Both the position numbers and the translations under genes were made by a program. 64,000 nucleotides of DNA from Liolophura sinensis (taxonomy: Eukaryota > Mollusca > Polyplacophora > Chitonida > Chitonidae). Of the stretch, positions 10,926 through 24,700 are shown piece by piece (the stretch's first letter is position 1; every line of letters starts with the position of its first letter). Location of the stretch: positions 5,080,373-5,144,372 of the forward strand of contig NC_088306.1 of the NCBI RefSeq assembly GCF_032854445.1, read 5' to 3'. The notes under the pieces are model-generated. The model was not told the origin of the DNA. It saw only the letters and a program-made list of their open reading frames with translations, and searched no databases.

Positions 10926-12123
10926 CCTTAAGCCCCGTCCCGACCATCCAAAATTGTTCATTTTTTGTTGACTCAACAGCAAGCTGAATGCTGTTTGGTA
11001 TGTTGAGCCGTCCACACTACAAATCAGATAGTTCAACATTGTCTAACACTGTTGTCGTGTGTTGAGCTTTCAATAAATTGGAGGGAAATGTCCATCTTTC
11101 TCACAAGTTCATGAGACATAATGATTTTCTTTTGTCCCTGTCTTTGTAATCTTTAGAGAGAGTGTCATACGGCAAGCATATTTTTCATACTCCTGTGTCA
11201 ACGAAACTGTCTCATTGTGAGATCAGTTTCACTCTTTCCCCTTTGATGCCGCCATTTTGCCCAGGACTTACGGACAATGAAACGCACAATCATTTATTAT
11301 CGACCTGAGTGTCTCGCATGGAAGGATAGCCATAACACAAAACAAAGAGTTGTTTCCAATGTGCCAAAATGATTTTTACTAATCTTACTTCAATTTTTTT
11401 TCTTGACAATGAAAGCATTTTACCTGCCAAAAATCGTTTCAAACAATGTCTTCAAGTTTTTCATGACCGAAAAATGGGGCATTTTACTGGCTTTCCATTT
11501 ACATGTAGACGAATCACATTTCATAAATTCATCGAAATGTTCCAAAAATGGGTACAATTTTGAACGGAAACAACTGTTGCCAATAAAGCTTGGAGTACTA
11601 CATAAGTGTGTATGTTACTAGAAAATTAGCCAGGGTATGTTTGGCGGATATGATTTTATAGTTCTAAAATAAATAATGAACATTTCAAAACCTACAAATT
11701 TCAGACATATTGGACCGCTATGATTGGTTCGACAGAATTATCTCACTGGAAGTGACAATAATTGTTTACAATCAATACAACCCAGATACACAACTTATGT
11801 TCACATTTGGCCGTGTCGTAAGAAAAAAGGTTTTAAGTTAAAGCTTGTAGGTAGAAAATAAACAGGCTACATCAAATCTAGGCTTAAATTGAAAGACCTC
11901 CGTCTGAAAAAAAACCTGCTCCCTCGCCAGCATAAAAATTTGGTCTACTGTAATTCTTCAGTCTTTTCGCGTGTTTGTAAGGTGTTTATTCAAGCATATT
12001 CTGAAGGCATTTTTTCTGTGTTGACTGATTCTAACTGAATTAACTCCATTAATACTGAATGGATTCTAAGCTAGGTTTCATGAACTACATTTATGCCAAG
12101 GCTGTGACAAGCTTTTTCCTGCA

Positions 12124-12129
12124 TTTATT
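12124..12129 (-). terminator. Candidate poly(A) signal for PIX gene
   Basis: AATAAA on the minus strand about 540 nt after the PIX stop codon. Another AATAAA at 12230-12235 lies in the A-rich tail of the SINE fragment. Neither can be confirmed without transcript data. Confidence 0.3.
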
Positions 12130-12225
12130 TTAACTTTGTATCAAACTTTCGACATTAAATAGCAGGTCTGATGATGAAACAGAAACTTAAAAATGTGTGG
12201 CGTCAGTGACACCAAATGTAGTCCA

Positions 12226-12365
12226 TAGATTTATTTATTTGATTGGTGTTTCATGCCATCGTACTCAAGAATATTTCACTTATACGACAGCAACCAGCAT
12301 TATGGTGGGAGGAAACCAGACAGAAGCCGGGCTATGCTGGTTGGCCTGGGTTTGCTGGTAGACAG
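12226..12365 (-). mobile_element. SINE family A fragment
   Basis: Reads TTTATTTATTTGATTGGTG, then the ACTCAAGAATATTTCACTTA core and ATTATGGTGGGAGGAAACC on the plus strand, so the element is inverted. The head is missing. It probably lies in the 3'UTR or just beyond the PIX gene. Confidence 0.8.
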
Positions 12366-12667
12366 TCCCATGTGCGACGAAAGAGAAATATTTTCATTGG
12401 TTTTTCTCACCATAACTCACTAACTTGGACAGAATGCACTACATGTCATGCCTTGGGGACACTTACAGCAGACTGACATGTATCACAACTGAAAAATTAG
12501 CACACTCCATCGATATCTCTTCATTATTCTAACAACTAATGTCTAAATTCCGTACTCTGAACACAACAGGGCCCTGAACAAGAAAAGCACATAGGGGATC
12601 ATGAGACAGTGGCTGGCTCAGCAGAGACCAGCTTGATCTGCAGAATGAATGTTTCTGAACCAACAGC

Positions 12668-12787
12668 TCAGCTAACCTCCTGTTCCACTTTTGGAAGAGG
12701 AGTATTCTTCAGCGATTTGATCAATGCCTCCAGTTTTCTTCTGGCCTTCTGCTCATCTTCTAAGTCTTTTCTAATCTTTCGCTGCTC
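12668..12787 (-). CDS. ARHGEF7: PIX exon 18 (coiled coil and stop)
   Basis: 120 nt with stop TGA at 12668-12670. Encodes [20 protein letters not shown] then [19 protein letters not shown], a charged heptad-type helix matching the trimerising coiled coil of beta-PIX (EEEQRARKDLEKLVRKVLKN). The chain ends QEVS; the vertebrate PDZ ligand ending ETNL is not present in this exon. Acceptor TTTTCAAG. Confidence 0.92.
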   Translation of the reverse strand, partial: EQRKIRKDLEDEQKARRKLEALIKSLKNTPLPKVEQEVS

Positions 12788-15700
12788 CTTGAAAATGAAA
12801 GACAATAATAAGTAATAACTGTTATCTTTGCTATCAGCAATTTCTCACGCTTTGTTTCAAACTATGTGCTACATGTACACCGCTTCGTTGTCCTAATGGC
12901 TAGAGCACCGCCTTAGAGTCGGGAGACTCCGGGATCAAGCCCTGATAGGGTAATACCAAAGATTCTAAAATTGGTACTTAGTTAGTGCAAGAAAACATAA
13001 CTGGTTGGCCTGCTGTCAGTATCTTGTTACTGGGTGGGATGTCATGTCTGGTGTCTTCGACATGATACTTCAGTGGCACTTTGGCGGCATGAATCTTCCC
13101 ACTTACGTACATACACGTGTATGAACTATAATTGTGACATCACATTATATTAGGGTAAGGCTTTTACATCTTCAGCTTATCTTTCTTCCAGTGATGTCAT
13201 ATTTCAGTGCTGCATCACTGAAGAATCACATCAATGACACCAGATACAACGCACATGTCCGGTAACTCTACTGAGTAACAGTACACAAACTGTTGTCTTC
13301 AGATGTGATTCCTTACATAAACTGTCTCTACTATAACTTTTAAATGTAAAATCCATATAGAATCCATTTTCAGAAGACAACAGAACACTCTAATCAAACA
13401 GCTTTTTGGGGGGCTTTTTGGACTCTGGTTATCTTCAAGCCCCAGCCCCCCTCTTAAAGGGTAACAGGATTTCCTCGTTAAACACCCCTATCCCTACCCT
13501 CTCTGTCTAAGTCTTACCTGTAGAATCTCCTTCACCTGATCTCGCAGTGTATACACAGTGTCCACCAGCGTTCTGTAACAAACAACCTTTTAGTAGGACT
13601 TGATATAAGATGACATGAATTGTGTGTTGACCAAGTGACTTTGACTAATAAGTTCAATTCATTAACGTGATCAGGATTAAATCCTGTATACTGTCATTCT
13701 TCTGCCTTTTCACATGTTTCCAAGACATTTATTCTACAATATTCTGAGGGCCTTATTCTCAAAACTGATATAACTGTACTTTTTGTGAGGTACTAACGCT
13801 GACCAACACAACCAATGTAGTATTTGTCTCCAATATCTGTATAACTTGCACTCAAAGTTGCCGTTTCACATGACAAAAGGCTGAGGAATAATGGTACATA
13901 AGAATACCCCATTGAAAAGTCACAACAGTCAGACTAATGTGAGGAGGAATCTGATGCTTTGTAATCCAGGGGTCTTTGGGAAGAAACCAATAAACTTATT
14001 GCTGACCGAGGAGATTGAGGCAGAGAGTGGGCTAGACATGAATGCGATATTATGCAGTTAATAAGGTGGGGAAATATGAAGTATTCTCTATCCCAGGCTG
14101 GGAATGAACCAACGCCTTAATTGTTTGTTCTACTTATTGAAAGACAAGCACCTTAGTGTCTCACAAGCACCTTAGTGTCTCACAAGCCCGTCTTCCCACT
14201 CAAGACCACAGAGGAAGCCGGCACGAGTTGGACTTGAACTCATAGCGACTGCATTGGTGAGAGTCTCCTTAGCACACTAATCATTAGGCCATGAAGGCCC
14301 CATCTAGCAGCGGAAATAACACACTATCCATGCACCTCCAATATGGAAAGCCAATAGAGTCACCATCCAAATTTGATAAACTTTAATTTTCAGTAGATTA
14401 AAATGGTTAAAACAACCTTCCTCCCATGTGTATTAACATTTTGAATTTCTACCTTAATGCCAATGTGAAAGCATTCTTCCCCAGCTGTACTGAATGTACA
14501 AAGTCAAAACTATATTTTTATGAACTGATCTTTAGGATTAAAAGCCACACTGACAGTATGTCAGCCATATGGTAGTAAGGATCATGTAAGCAGTAGGAAA
14601 GACTATTATGAAAAAATTCCAATAAACCTATGGGGATCTTCAGAACTCATCCTCCCTTTCCCCCCTCCCCTCCCCCCGCCCCGCTTCCTCAAATGCAGTA
14701 TACCATACTTACTTTTCCTCCACCATAGGGTACTCCCCTCCCTCGTCCATCTCAATGATGATTTTTTCTTCTTCGGGAAGCAGCACTTGGGGGCTTTCAT
14801 GAATGACTGTTGTCGTTGGTGTTGAGAGGAGAGAAACCAAGGACACAGAGAAACCAAAAAATCAAAATGGAAGCCAAGCCAGTGACGCAGCAAAAACATC
14901 ATGACAGTGAGAAGTGAAATGTGCATGCAGAAATAAAACCAATGCCACACATACAAAACCAAAACCTAAACCTTCAACAGTTCCAAAACATTCGCGAGTG
15001 ATGCTTTGCAAATTTTGAGAATTCTTCCTTTTCTATAGGTCAGAAAAATGTTTCTCTTGCCTGGACTAGAGTCGTTACACATGTCAATAAAATACAGTCC
15101 TACCCCCCCCACCCTCCCAAATCATGTTTTCATCTTAAAACAATTTTATGTGGATATACATGCACACTGGACTTACTTGTGCATTCAATGCCAGTAAATA
15201 ATGATTCAATGAAATCTCCATAATTTATATTTCAAAAGTTGAGTAAAATGTACAAAGGAATTTCCAACCTGACTAAATCATCCCGTTTTTTGGCTTACAC
15301 TATATTCATTTCCTATGGTATTTTGTTTCCATTACTTTTGAGGTACCTAATTCACTGGATTAATTATCTAATTGGTAAGTTAGATAATTTACCAAATTGC
15401 ACTTGTAAAAATAAAGTTTTTCAACGCTTTGACAAATATTAAATAAACATTGAACTTTTTTAAGGGGCATCAAGAAGCAGTAGGGGGTCTGTGAAAATTT
15501 GTATGTGTAAATGAGGAAGAGAAAAGAACTGATGAATAATCCTAAAAACAACAAAAGATTAATTCTCTTATAAACTATAAAATAAATCTTTAATATATGC
15601 ATGTACTATACCAAAATAACTGAATCAGGTCTATTGTTATTGTTATTTAGACAGAATGTAGCTTTTGGCAGAAATGAATAACACAAGAATGAGGCAAATA

Positions 15701-18700
15701 AGTTAAAAAGTGAATACCACATCAATGCAATCAATAGCGACAGTAAGAACTAGAGACACTACACAAACACAAGTCTGACAGCAGTCCAGTGCACAGACAA
15801 CCAAACAGAAACAGGGAACAAACCAACGACATCCTCACAGTTTTGACCATTCCTTATGTGTTCTTACATGAAGTGTATGCTGCATACGTCCTCATCTATC
15901 TATCTATTTAGTTTTTTTTGTTTGTCTTTTACTCTGCACTCAAGAATATTTCACTTATATGACGGCAGCCAGCATTGTGGTGGAAGGAAACCAGACAGAG
16001 CCCAGGGGAAACTCACGACTATCCGCCAGACCTTCGCATGTACGGCCGGAGAGGAAGCCAGCCTGAGCTGGACTTAAACTCACAGGGACAGGTTTGTTGG
16101 GAGACTCCTGGATCATTGTACCATACTGACGTGCTAAACCCTCAGTCACGGAGGCCCCCCCCCTCCATTGTGCTAATTCATAAAATTAATGTGCCCTCAA
16201 AGTGAAAGGGTAGTTTAAATATATCTAGTCCGTATTAGACACAGGCTTGGTGCAGTTGTGAAACCGCTGCATTTTATAGCTGTACCCTAATTTTTCAACA
16301 TTGTGAAGTTTCTGCAAACAGTATTCTGAAACACTGAGAGAACCAACAGGTGTAGAAAAATAATTTAGACAGTTTTATGAAGCTGACACAAATAATTCAT
16401 TTTCAGCATTGTTTCATAACAACTGTTTGCATAAATTACACTGAAAAAGTACTTCAGAGGTCGGCAAGGTTAACGGTTAACTGTATACATCAGTTCCAAA
16501 GACTTTCTGTTTTAAAAACGGTTTAAATGATAAAATATCGATCATGACAATACAGATTCTTATTTCCTTTCACTATTTTACATTTACAAGGCATCAATGT
16601 ATATTTGCTTTTCTTGGGTAATCATACACAAGCAAAACTTTTTTGTCAATATTTTCCATTTTTGCTTTAGATTTTGTGACATACATGTATCAGACCAAGT
16701 GTTGATACGCATCATAGCAATCCCTTTAATACAGAACATGAGGTTCGCCAACTCTGTGTGAGGTATAGATGAGGTGTACTGTACCTCAAGTACACCTCAG
16801 CCACATACCTATATATGTACCTGACATACACATAATCAAATTAAAAAGAATCAACATGAGATGAAATACCTCAGAAAACTTCTTGAACATGAGATAATGT
16901 ACAACACCTCAACACAAAAAATAAACCTGAAAATAATATACAGCTCAGAAACATTGAATGAGATAAAAAATAAATGATATACTTCAGGCACACCTTATAA
17001 CCTTTTCAGAGGTTTTAATAATTAAGTGACACTGTGCCTCAGGTACACCTAGATCACCTTTGACTGTTTTAAAATGCTTCAAACAAAACAGTGACCACAA
17101 AATTACAAATCCTTTTGCACACACAAAAAAGGAAAAGTTAACTACATGTAAGTAAGTACATACAAGCATTTCATTTACCCTGTATGTATTTATACCAGTG
17201 AATTCTGGCTTGTCAGGTATGATTTATGGATGTAGGAACTGTACACCTGAGGGTAACAGTAAATCTTCCATATGTACACCTGAGGGTAACAATAAATCTT
17301 CCATATGTACACCTGAGGGTAACAATAAATCTTCCATGTGTATGTGTTCTGTTCAAAAACCATGATGAGTGAGGCATAAAATCTGCTCAAAACATGAGAT
17401 TTGGTTATGGGGAAACTCATAAGCATGGGCTCTTTTAATGCCTCTGCCACTGCAGCATTATTTACAAACTAAAAAAATGACTTCTTCAGCTGCCCTGTTC
17501 ACTGGGTATTCCCAATACCCCGTAACTGAACAAGACTGATGATGAAATAGTGAAATGTACTTTGCGAGGCAGTAAATATGTCTTGGCTATAAGCACACCT
17601 TCAAGAGATTGTAGGTTTTACAAGGTATTAAATGAAGGCACAGGCCAAATGACAAATGGACTGGTCCGTTTCAATGCTTCACGAGAACATAATGTTACCA
17701 GTCTACACAGCATAGTGTCTTCAGAATATGCTTGAGTAAACACCTTGTAAATATGCGAAAAGGTTGAAGAATTCCAGTACACAAGAAATTTTCACTTATG
17801 TACAACCTCTACCAGGTTTATGCAGGGTGGACGAAACTGGGGAGTGCTAGATAGCGGGGCGTGAGTGCATAGGGTTTTAACCTCGTACTTAACAATTTTT
17901 CAGTCACACGGCCACGATGGAATCCTTGCGTGTAATGTGCCTGCTTGTTGCAGGGCGGATTTCCACCGCTCTTTTATCTAGTGCTAGACAGGAGTAAACT
18001 ACGATCCTCTGCCTACATGGTATCATCTATAGTCAGGTCACTGCCTGTATTATATAAAGTGGATCTACAATTTATTGTCTGGTGATCTCACTGAAGCTTT
18101 TTTTCATTCTAATGAAAGACGTTTTAATGAACGTTTAGGTGCTCAAAATAACAGGAAAAAACTTTGGATAATATGTTCTCAAACATCCACCTTAGAAAAT
18201 AACTGATTTTGTTGAATTTCTTGAAGAAATAATTTGAGGTGTTTCTGGTGTACGTTGTTACCTTTCATTTGAGGCACATTATTTTGGACTTGGTGCACAC
18301 TTCAATGATGCCCTCAAAACCTTGCAGCCCCTTCTGCTCACAGCCTTACATGTACCTTGTATCTCACTTATTCTCAAGGAAAGCAGTCATGAAAAATAAT
18401 GAATGAATGCTTGGGGTTTAAGGTCGTACTTAACAAATTTGCAGTCTTATGATGACGAGGATTCACTAAGTGAGTCCATGCTGCCAAAGTGCTGCCTTCA
18501 CCGAAGCATCATGCCGACGACACCAGACATGACACCCCACGCGGTCACATTACACTGACGCCGGGCTAATCAGTCATGTTTCCTTGCTCTAACCTCTTTA
18601 CGCTAAGCGCAAAGCGAAGGAGCAGCAAATACCATTTTTAAACTTTTCGGTATGACTCGTTCTGGGTTTAGTCCTGGGTCTCCCGACTTCGAAGCGGATG

Positions 18701-21700
18701 CTCCCACCATTAGGCCACCAAAGGGGTTACATGTACAGCCATCGAAAAGAAACCAGAAGCTACAATGCACATGTATGTGAATCATGTTTGGCACATTGGA
18801 CCAACCAAATCGACAGGTGTAACTGGTCCAATCCTACATACTACAAGGTAATCTAAACTGGCTGTACTGGTGGACAACAGACACTCTTGTCTGATGTACC
18901 CTTAGCACATATCATTTCGTGATCTACAAACTGCACCTCTTAACACTCCTATTAAAACCTTCATCACTGGAGGACATTTCTTTATGATGTGGATGCAAAA
19001 AGCATGAACAGAAATAGAGAACAAATAATACATGTATGTGAGGCACAGTGTGCACAAGGAAGTCAAAAATCAGGAGGCATAATGTGAACTGAGTGAAAAT
19101 AAGGCACAATGTGAACCGAGTGAAAATAAGGAACAATGTGGAGAACCAAGTGAAAATAAGGCACAATGTGGAGAACCAAGTGAAAATAAGGCACAATGTG
19201 AACTGAGTGAAAATAAGGCACAATGTGGAGAACCCAGTGAAAATGAGGCACAATGTGGAGAACCCAGTAAAAATAAGGCACAATGTAGAGAACCCAGTGA
19301 AAATGAGGCACGCTGTGAAGAACTCAGTGAAAGTGAGGCACGCTGTGAAACAAGTGAAAATAAGGTTATAGTTGAACCGTAATGGCCATTCCAACAGGGG
19401 ACATTTTGTCTGCATACAGAGCTGTATCTCTGACACATATCTTCAAAAGTGACTGGTGTATTTATTTACATCATACAAACGCATGATGTATGAAAAATCA
19501 CGTGTTCACAAACAGATGCAGGAATGAAACCCCAACTACAGTGTATACAGTTCTATAAAAAGAAAAAAAAAATCAAAACAAAAACACCAACAAAAACTCC
19601 ATTCTCATGCTGTTAGTGGTATAGATATGTGTTTCTTTTCGTACCAGCAAAGAAAACAAAAAAGACAACAAAAAGAGCTTTTAGCAGGGTGCAAAATAAA
19701 AGGCACAATCCTATCTACATCAGAAATCAAAGGATATATAATGTTCACACACCAAAAAAAAATCAGTCTCACATACCAACATGACCAAGGTGCAATACTC
19801 TGAAATGAAATCTCTCCTGTTGACAATTATAAAAGTATATTTATACACAGTGAAACAGTATGCTAATCAAGCCTGAATGAATATTTTGACCAGTGCTTGA
19901 CATTTGAAGCCTTATATGCTATTCATATGCCTTACATCTGGTTCTGCTTGACACTTGAAGCCATATGCCTTACATCTGGTTCTGCATGACATTTGAAGCC
20001 ATATGCCATACATCTGGTTCTGCTTGACATTTGAAGCCATATGCCTCACATCTGGTTCTGCAGTGTTGTAAATACATGCATTGTGCTAAATGTTAGACTT
20101 CAGTCAAATGGTACCTGGATACCCTCGTCTGTAAAATTTGATTCATAACCAATCAGATACATGTTTTAGCAAAGTTTTCACAATACTTGTACTTCATAAT
20201 ATTTACAAGAGAGTATACATTCCTTGTTACAATACTTCACAATTATCTCTGTACTTAAAATAAATACCAAACAACTGAAACGGCTACAAATGATGCAGAA
20301 AATAACCTCTCACATTATTTGTTGACTGCAACTTTTTTTCCTTTACATGTATATTATCTACCAAAATTAAATATTATAAAATCATTATTGAAAATAAAGA
20401 CTGTTCAAGACAAACCTGTAATGAGTTTCTTGTTACCTGAAAAATTAGAAATCTGAATCATACATTAATCCAGATCTTTCACTTTAAATGAAGGTATCTG
20501 CTTTCACAAGACTTAAAAGCCTTCATTTTCAGTACCTTCGTGCAGCTTAAAGCTTCTCATGAGCAGATCAATAGCACACTATTAGCACACTATTAGCACA
20601 CTCTGACCAGATTCTAGCACACCACAATCTGATTCTGCCACTCAATTTCTTCCACCTTATTGCATGTTGAATGCAATTTATTCACCTAAATGGTTTGATT
20701 ATGGCAATGATTTAAGTTTGGTATAAACTAATCTAAACTGAAGCTACACGTATAGGCTTCAGCACCATGCTCCAATATGATTTTATTCAGTACAGGAAGA
20801 GAAATGCCCCAAAAGTATACTAAAATCAAAACCAGGTGAACATGTGAAAGTTTGAAAAAGTAGGGTGGCTGTTCATCAGCTGATGGTCTAAAATTATTGT
20901 TGTGTTCTGTGGATACAATGAGCGCTCAAATGTCACTTTCTACAATCAAAACCACTGGCAAAAAAAAGCACCGCAGCATCAGTGGAATGCTACAGTGGTT
21001 CTTTAAGGAGCTTTCAGCCATTCTGTGCCTTCACTTAGCAGGCACCCAGTGTCTTATCAAGAAAGCATAATATAATATTTGTATTTACACAAACTGCCAC
21101 AAAACCAGGTCTTACACCAATCTTTATCACTGGAGCTAGGGAAAGTAATAACAGATATGCAAAATCATTGCCAGGGGAACCAAGTCCTTGTCCTATTAAA
21201 AAAAAGGACATTTGTTAGTTTAAAATGTGTATCAATAAAACAGGTCTGAAATTGCACTAGACCACCAAGTTTATGCTAGTTGATATGGTCTGTAAAAACA
21301 ATGAGCAGACATGAAATAAAACTGATGTTCTTGTAACCCAAGACGACATCACAAGAACCAAAACTACAGGGGGGGTTCAATGTGAATTCATTGTTTATTA
21401 AGATCAGAGTTATTTAAATTAAGACATGAGATGTAACAAATAAATATACACAATCTGTACATACTATAAAGATACAGACACTCAGAATTGTAAAATAAAA
21501 CAGTGAATAGTCATGGCTGTGGCTAATCTTCATTAACATAGATTAATTTCAAAACTGTTGCCAGCATGTTCCTGCGTATATGTGTTATGGAGACACCCTG
21601 GGTCTGATCTAGGCTTATCAATATGAATAAGGTTTGGGCATCACTATTTTTGGTCGCCTTAACAAGGTCAGATAATTAAAATCACAAGATAAAGAAAAAA

Positions 21701-24700
21701 TAAATCAAAAATAATTGGTCTGTTTGTCTGAAATCGTTCCAGTAAGGCTTCGTGGGATTATGTATGTCACAGTTGTTTTATTAAAAAAGAGAGAACCGAC
21801 AACTGTGGAACTATCTCTTCTACTCATCAAGGGGTAACAGAAATTCTTGTAGGAGTGCCCAAAATTTTATTCTAGGTCATGCTCTGGCATCATACCTGTA
21901 CTTTGTACAAAAGTGATCAGCTATATATGGTATGTATAGCTGTTGCAGTACTTCCTAAAACTACAAATATTTTTTAAGTTTGGTGAGAATTTTGGACCAT
22001 CCCAAATTAACACCATTAACCATCTTAAATCCCCATTATAATTAACAGTCATACATCTATGGTCAATAACATATATATCCCTATAATGCAGATAAATTAT
22101 TCAGAATTAAGCAAAATGTGTCCCTTGAGAAAAAAAAAGCCAAATTTTATGTAAACTACAGTATTATTATGCTGTATGTTGGCAATCATGATGGGAAATG
22201 TTACTGCCCAACTAACTTCACATTGCAAATACTTTATTTTTGCCACTGGTGCCATAGAGCTGCCTGTCTGATTGAGTATGCAACAATTTTGGAAAATACA
22301 AGCCAGTAACACCTTCAGAATTATGTGGAAAAGATGTGTTTCTTCTGTTTATGTATAGGCAGGTCCAATCAATAATCCACAACACTTTTGGGACGTACCG
22401 GTAGTGGAAGTTTCTATGATGTAAGTCTGATGATGCTGTCATATATCACGCAAGGAAATCAGCAGCTGTACAGAGAAAATATGCTGCGCCTGTTAGAATT
22501 CTGACAACGACCAACTGTTCGGTTAAAGACTGAAAATTTCACCTTCATATCCTGCACGGGATATTTACCATTATTTCCTGGTTTGTATCGGCATGGTACA
22601 TTTATACACAATTCATGACGCAAGATTGTTGGACTACATGTACAGAGTACCGTAATTATTCAACCTTTTCAACTGCCCGTGCAACCAACATTTGAAAACC
22701 TTTTCAGAGGACTATTGGATGTAGAGACATAATTTGCACAGTTTTATGAAGCTGGTATCTTAAGTGAAACAAACAAATCATTTCAGCCTTATTTCCACGA
22801 TAATTGTACGCATAAATTTCACGGGAAAAAAAACTGCTTTCGACGTTGAAAAGGTTGAAGATTTACAGTGGTTCAGAGTAAGAACAATTTCAGAACAATT
22901 CTCTGCTGAATGATAAGAACTCGTGGGATTGCAATGTTTACATTTTGTCAGGTTTCATGTGAGGACTAGAACATAAAAGAAAGGGGAAGGCCGATCACTG
23001 TAGGATGAAGCCATTACAACAAACAGCAACACATCTCAGCACAGAAACTGAAGAGCTCCAAAGGCAAGGGAGATAATAAGTCACACATCTACTATAAAGA
23101 AGCATAAAAAATGCATAGCAAAGTGCAATTTTCAGTTGTTTTTTTTCTGAAACAGGTTTACGATATTGGTATAAATGTAAAGTATAAAAGATACATGTTA
23201 AGATACATGTATTGCACAACTTTGAGACTAAAACTACAAGAACATATTCAAATGCATACAGCACTCTAAAAACAAAATAATATAGAGTCTACTTGTAAAA
23301 ATAAAAAAAATCAATAAAAAAAATATATACACATAGGTAAATACAAATAACTTTATATACCAATACAAACAAGATTTAAAATGGGGCATAATAAAAAAAC
23401 CATGCCAATGCCAGGTATACTATAAATGCACTCTTACGATCAATTCTATGACTTAATACTTTTATACAAAGGACTACATATTATCCTACGTAAAAAATTT
23501 ATTCACACAGAAGACTGACCATAACAAGTCCAAAAAGGAGGGAGTTCAACTTAATTGGGTAGAATTTGCTAGCTGCAAGCTGATAATCGCAGAAGCAGTA
23601 AGGTTAGGTGCTTCGCAGCTGTGTCTGAAACCACCTTCTGCCTTTGCAATATTTCTGTGGGATGTACACCAATTAATCAATTTGTCACGTGACTGTCAGA
23701 CAAGATAAAAATAATTCTACTCATTAAACGTTACAACACAATGACAATTACACCTGTCAAATATGGTCCTAATGCTTTTCCTCAGTGGCAAATGTATGCA
23801 CCATGGAGTCAAAATAATATACCGGTACACCTTTCCCTCATTACAGCATGTCATTTAATACATCATGGTTACACATGTGTCCTCAAAATTTTTCAAAAAC
23901 TTGTTGCAGCACACATCTGCACAAACTTTCAAAAGTTTCTGCCCGGAAAACCTTCCGATTTTGTTAATTCTTTGTACTCAGAAGCTTTATAGTTATCATG
24001 TGATTATTATCTGAAAACTATTATATCATGCTGATTTGGCTTAATGCTGTGTCTCTTTCTGTTTTTTTCTTTATTTATTTGCATGGTGTTTTACACTGTA
24101 ATTATGAATATTTAACTAATACGATGATGATCAGCATTATGGTGGGAGGAAACTGAGCAAAGCCCTCGAGAAAAATCATGACCCTCTGCCGGAGAGGATG
24201 CCAGCATGAGGTGGACGTGAACTCACAGTGACTGTATTGGTGAGAGGCCCCTGGGTCATCATGCTGCACTAGCAGGCTCATCACTAGTCGACAGAGACCC
24301 CCAAGCTTCATACACTATGCTTCACTTGTCCCACGATAGACAGATGTGTACTCAACAACAGCGTTGTAACCAGGGAGAGGCGTGCATATGTGTACAGACC
24401 CATGTGAAAAGAAAGCTTAGGATCGCCACCTTAACAAGGAAATCAGCTGGAACCTATAATGCGGACCCAGTACTTAAATTCTCACCTGTATATTATAAGT
24501 CAGAATCAATGACGTTAGCCCTTGTTTGATCAGAAATGATGAACCTAATGTATTTAATTTGTCCAATTGTCAGCCATGCAACTTGCAAAGTTACACGTTC
24601 TCAACACCAAGATGACTAGCTTTACCATATTGCACTTTTAAGACATGATGAGGAGGCGCGCAGGGTTCCAAATCCAGTCAGTGGAGAATAATTTAATTTT

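Larger units (their letters stand above)
10048..12225. other. Intergenic sequence downstream of PIX gene
   Basis: No convincing coding sequence on either strand. Contains a (TA)n run near 10459-10477, a split minisatellite (10523-10925), and at 11945-12020 a fragment related to the MITE-like family seen near 17.7, 35.7 and 54.2 kb. The rest is AT-rich single-copy-looking DNA. Confidence 0.6.

Noticed and set aside
18924-19438. Minus-strand open frames of up to 170 codons
   Set aside because: They run through a minisatellite of 24-31 bp units in several frames at once, so the open frame is a repeat artefact.
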